Source of the DNA: an uncultured Winogradskyella sp.
GTDB taxonomy: Bacteria > Bacteroidota > Bacteroidia > Flavobacteriales > Flavobacteriaceae
Length of the DNA: 64,000 nt
NCBI RefSeq assembly: GCF_947498005.1
Contig: NZ_CANMIW010000001.1
Span: 620,001-684,000 of the forward strand
Reading direction: 5' to 3'
This document shows, in pieces, positions 62,375 to 64,000 of the stretch. The position numbers and the translations under genes were made by a program. The number at the start of each line of letters is the position of its first letter. Within the stretch, counting starts at the first letter, position 1. The notes below the pieces were generated by a model that was not told where the DNA came from, did not search any database, and saw only the letters and a program-made list of their open reading frames with translations.

Positions 62375-63349
62375 TTATTTAGTTGCTCTATTTAATCTGT
62401 CATTAATAGATTTCCCTAAACCATTATCAGGAAATTTTTCTGCAATAATTATATCTAAATCAAAAGTGTCTAATTGATGAAGTGCATCATATAATTTTGA
62501 AGCGGACTCTTTTAAATTACCTGTTTTAGATAAAACAATTTGAGTTTTTATAGCGTCGTTTTTAAATTCAGTATCAAAAACTAAAAGACCAATCCTTAAG
62601 TTTTTGTATTGCTTTAATGCTTTAGGTATATTATCTGTTAAAACCGTTTTGGTTTTTGGTGCATAATGACGCGCGAGCATACCTGGCGCATTTGGTATGG
62701 TTTTTTGTTTAGGCGCTTCGGTAACCGTGTTTTTTATTTCAATTTTGCCAACAATGGCTTCAATGTCTTCTATAGCAGTAGAGCCTAACCTGTAAATAAT
62801 AGGTTCATCGTTTTCAAAACCAATGATTGTAGATTCAATACCACTTTTACATGCACCACCATCTAATACCATTTTAAGTGTGTCTTTAAAATACGTTTCT
62901 ACGTGTTGTGCTGTGGTTGGACTAATACTACTAAACGGATTGGCACTTGGTGCTGCTAAAGGGAAATCGAGTTGCTTTAATAACTCTAAAGTGGTTGGGT
63001 GGTTTGGTACTCTAACCGCAACGGTATCTTTTCCTCCTGTAATTAAATCTGGAATTATAGCCTTCTTTTTCAACACCAATGTTATTGGTCCTGGCCAAAA
63101 AGCGTCTGCCAACAATTGTGCTTTTTCAGGAATGTTTTCTACAATAGTTGAAAGCGAATCTATAGATGGAATATGAACAATGAGTGGATTAAAAAATGGT
63201 CGCTTTTTTGTTTCAAAAATTGATGTAATCGCTTTTTTGCTGTATATATTTCCTGCTAAACCATAAACCGTTTCCGTTGGAATAGCTACAATGTTTTCAT
63301 CAGTTAAAAGTTGAATTGCTTTTGATATGTCTTTAGAAATAATACTCAT
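62375..63349 (-). CDS. threonylcarbamoyl-AMP synthase, Sua5 type
   Basis: Makes the TC-AMP intermediate for t6A37 in tRNA. 324 residues. YrdC domain (residues 1-195) with IPTETVYGLAGN, KRPFFNPLIVHI and APSANPFSSISPTTAQHV; then a Sua5 C-terminal domain (about 220-324) absent from short TsaC. A linker NAPGMLARHYAPKTK closes the active site and is complete. Single gene with TAATTTTG upstream (63373-63366). Confidence 0.93.
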   Translation of the reverse strand: MSIISKDISKAIQLLTDENIVAIPTETVYGLAGNIYSKKAITSIFETKKRPFFNPLIVHIPSIDSLSTIVENIPEKAQLLADAFWPGPITLVLKKKAIIPDLITGGKDTVAVRVPNHPTTLELLKQLDFPLAAPSANPFSSISPTTAQHVETYFKDTLKMVLDGGACKSGIESTIIGFENDEPIIYRLGSTAIEDIEAIVGKIEIKNTVTEAPKQKTIPNAPGMLARHYAPKTKTVLTDNIPKALKQYKNLRIGLLVFDTEFKNDAIKTQIVLSKTGNLKESASKLYDALHQLDTFDLDIIIAEKFPDNGLGKSINDRLNRATK

Positions 63350-63365
63350 AATTCAATATAGAGGA

Positions 63366-63373
63366 CAAAATTA
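63366..63373 (-). promoter_or_regulatory. -7 promoter box of the Sua5 gene
   Basis: TAATTTTG on the minus strand, exact TANNTTTG, 17 nt before the start codon; -33 not evident. Confidence 0.4.
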
Positions 63374-63516
63374 ATTGAAATTATAATAAAGTATCCGACA
63401 TTTTTAACCTTTGTTAAAATTTCAATAAAATAAATGTGCTTAAGTCAATTTATAATAAGATCTAGTTAAAATTTATTGTATATTGCTAAGTACCTAACAT
63501 TAAAAATATTAGAACT

Positions 63517-64000
63517 ATGAAAATCAAATACTTTGGATTCCTTATTCTTTTTACCTTCGCATTTACTACAAATATTTCAGCTCAAAAGAAATCGAAAAAA
63601 ATTGTTATTACTGGTGTGGTAAAAGATTCTTTAGGTAATCCTGTGAATGAAGCTACTGTATATGTTGAAGACTCGTCTGTAAAAAAGACAACGAATAAGG
63701 ATGGAGAATTTAAAATTAAAGTTAAGGAGACTCCCAAAACTATATATGCCTTCTCAGAACACTATGGTTTGAGTTCTTCTGAAGATTTTGATGAAAATAA
63801 GGTAACTATTGAGTTTGATAGTACCAGTGAAGAAAAAGGAAAAGCTTTTCAATTAGAGGCCTTAAAAAAAGTAAAAAAACGTAAGCCCGAAGTGGAACAA
63901 TATTTTACGAGTATATATGACTATTTAAGGGTTAAGGTTCCGCAAGTAAGAGTTTCGGGTAGTAATGAAATAAGAGTTAGAGGGTCTTATAATACCACAC
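63517..64000 (+). CDS. TonB-receptor-like protein with carboxypeptidase-regulatory domain (partial)
   Basis: Cut by the right edge after 161 codons. Signal peptide (MKIKYFGFLILFTFAFTTNISAQ), then a CarboxypepD_reg-like domain (about residues 30-95, VITGVVKDSLGNPVNEATVY ... GEFKIKV) and the start of a plug domain (YLRVKVPQVRVSGSNEIRVRG). In this lineage such proteins are TonB-dependent receptors. Ligand unknown. Confidence 0.75.
   Translation, partial: MKIKYFGFLILFTFAFTTNISAQKKSKKIVITGVVKDSLGNPVNEATVYVEDSSVKKTTNKDGEFKIKVKETPKTIYAFSEHYGLSSSEDFDENKVTIEFDSTSEEKGKAFQLEALKKVKKRKPEVEQYFTSIYDYLRVKVPQVRVSGSNEIRVRGSYNTT

Overview
The window is a low-GC chromosomal segment from a member of the Bacteroidota, most likely a marine Flavobacteriaceae. 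The evidence is the gene content (TonB receptors with carboxypeptidase-regulatory N-domains, ExbB-hypothetical-ExbD-ExbD operon, PorT-like barrel, DUF2490 and DUF5686 barrels, RND efflux, Sua5, Bacteroidota-type Dxs), the near absence of Shine-Dalgarno sequences, and repeated upstream boxes matching the Bacteroidota promoter -7 element TANNTTTG. No insertion sequence, prophage, CRISPR array or origin was seen.

Layout. 1-7.6 kb: a PiT phosphate permease (cut by the left edge) behind a DUF2490 barrel and a small exported protein; a MORN-repeat protein; then a TonB-dependent receptor preceded by a beta-helix lipoprotein. 7.7-13.9 kb: housekeeping genes (dNTPase, Dxs, TadA, cold-shock protein) mixed with small exported or membrane proteins. 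13.9-17.5 kb: a CLC channel and AspS. 17.6-24.3 kb: a TetR-controlled tripartite RND efflux operon with a clear inverted-repeat operator. 24.4-30.4 kb: a short-chain polyprenyl diphosphate synthase and the 2-oxoglutarate dehydrogenase E1-E2 pair. 30.5-32.1 kb: a small regulatory locus with an orphan NarL-type response regulator, a perfect 33-bp direct repeat carrying a 20-bp palindrome, a terminator placed to bound a roughly 135-nt RNA, and a 37-residue membrane peptide. 32.1-37.9 kb: TatD, asparaginase, tRNA-Ser(GGA), the ExbB/ExbD energiser and a PorT-like barrel. 37.9-49.2 kb: RpoN, AsnS, an MMPL exporter, a short DUF5686 barrel, and the translation block frr-pyrH-tsf-rpsB-rpsI-rplM. 

49.3-62.2 kb is the accessory part: two tight leftward gene strings and one rightward gene. 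String A (62223 to 55851) is nucleotidyltransferase, radical SAM, methyltransferase, radical SAM, CXXCH lipoprotein, GT2. String B (54104 to 49294) is flippase, sulfotransferase, FkbM methyltransferase, radical SAM, HemK-like methyltransferase. A GT87-type membrane glycosyltransferase lies between them in the opposite direction. Together they look like a cell-surface glycan or glycolipid pathway with unusual radical chemistry; the product cannot be told from sequence. The window ends with Sua5/TsaC and the start of a second carboxypeptidase-regulatory TonB-receptor-like protein.

The strongest candidates for new biology are the palindrome-repeat/small-RNA locus beside the response regulator and the radical-SAM/heme-lipoprotein/glycosyltransferase operon. 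A CLC protein lacking both characteristic transport glutamates is also notable.
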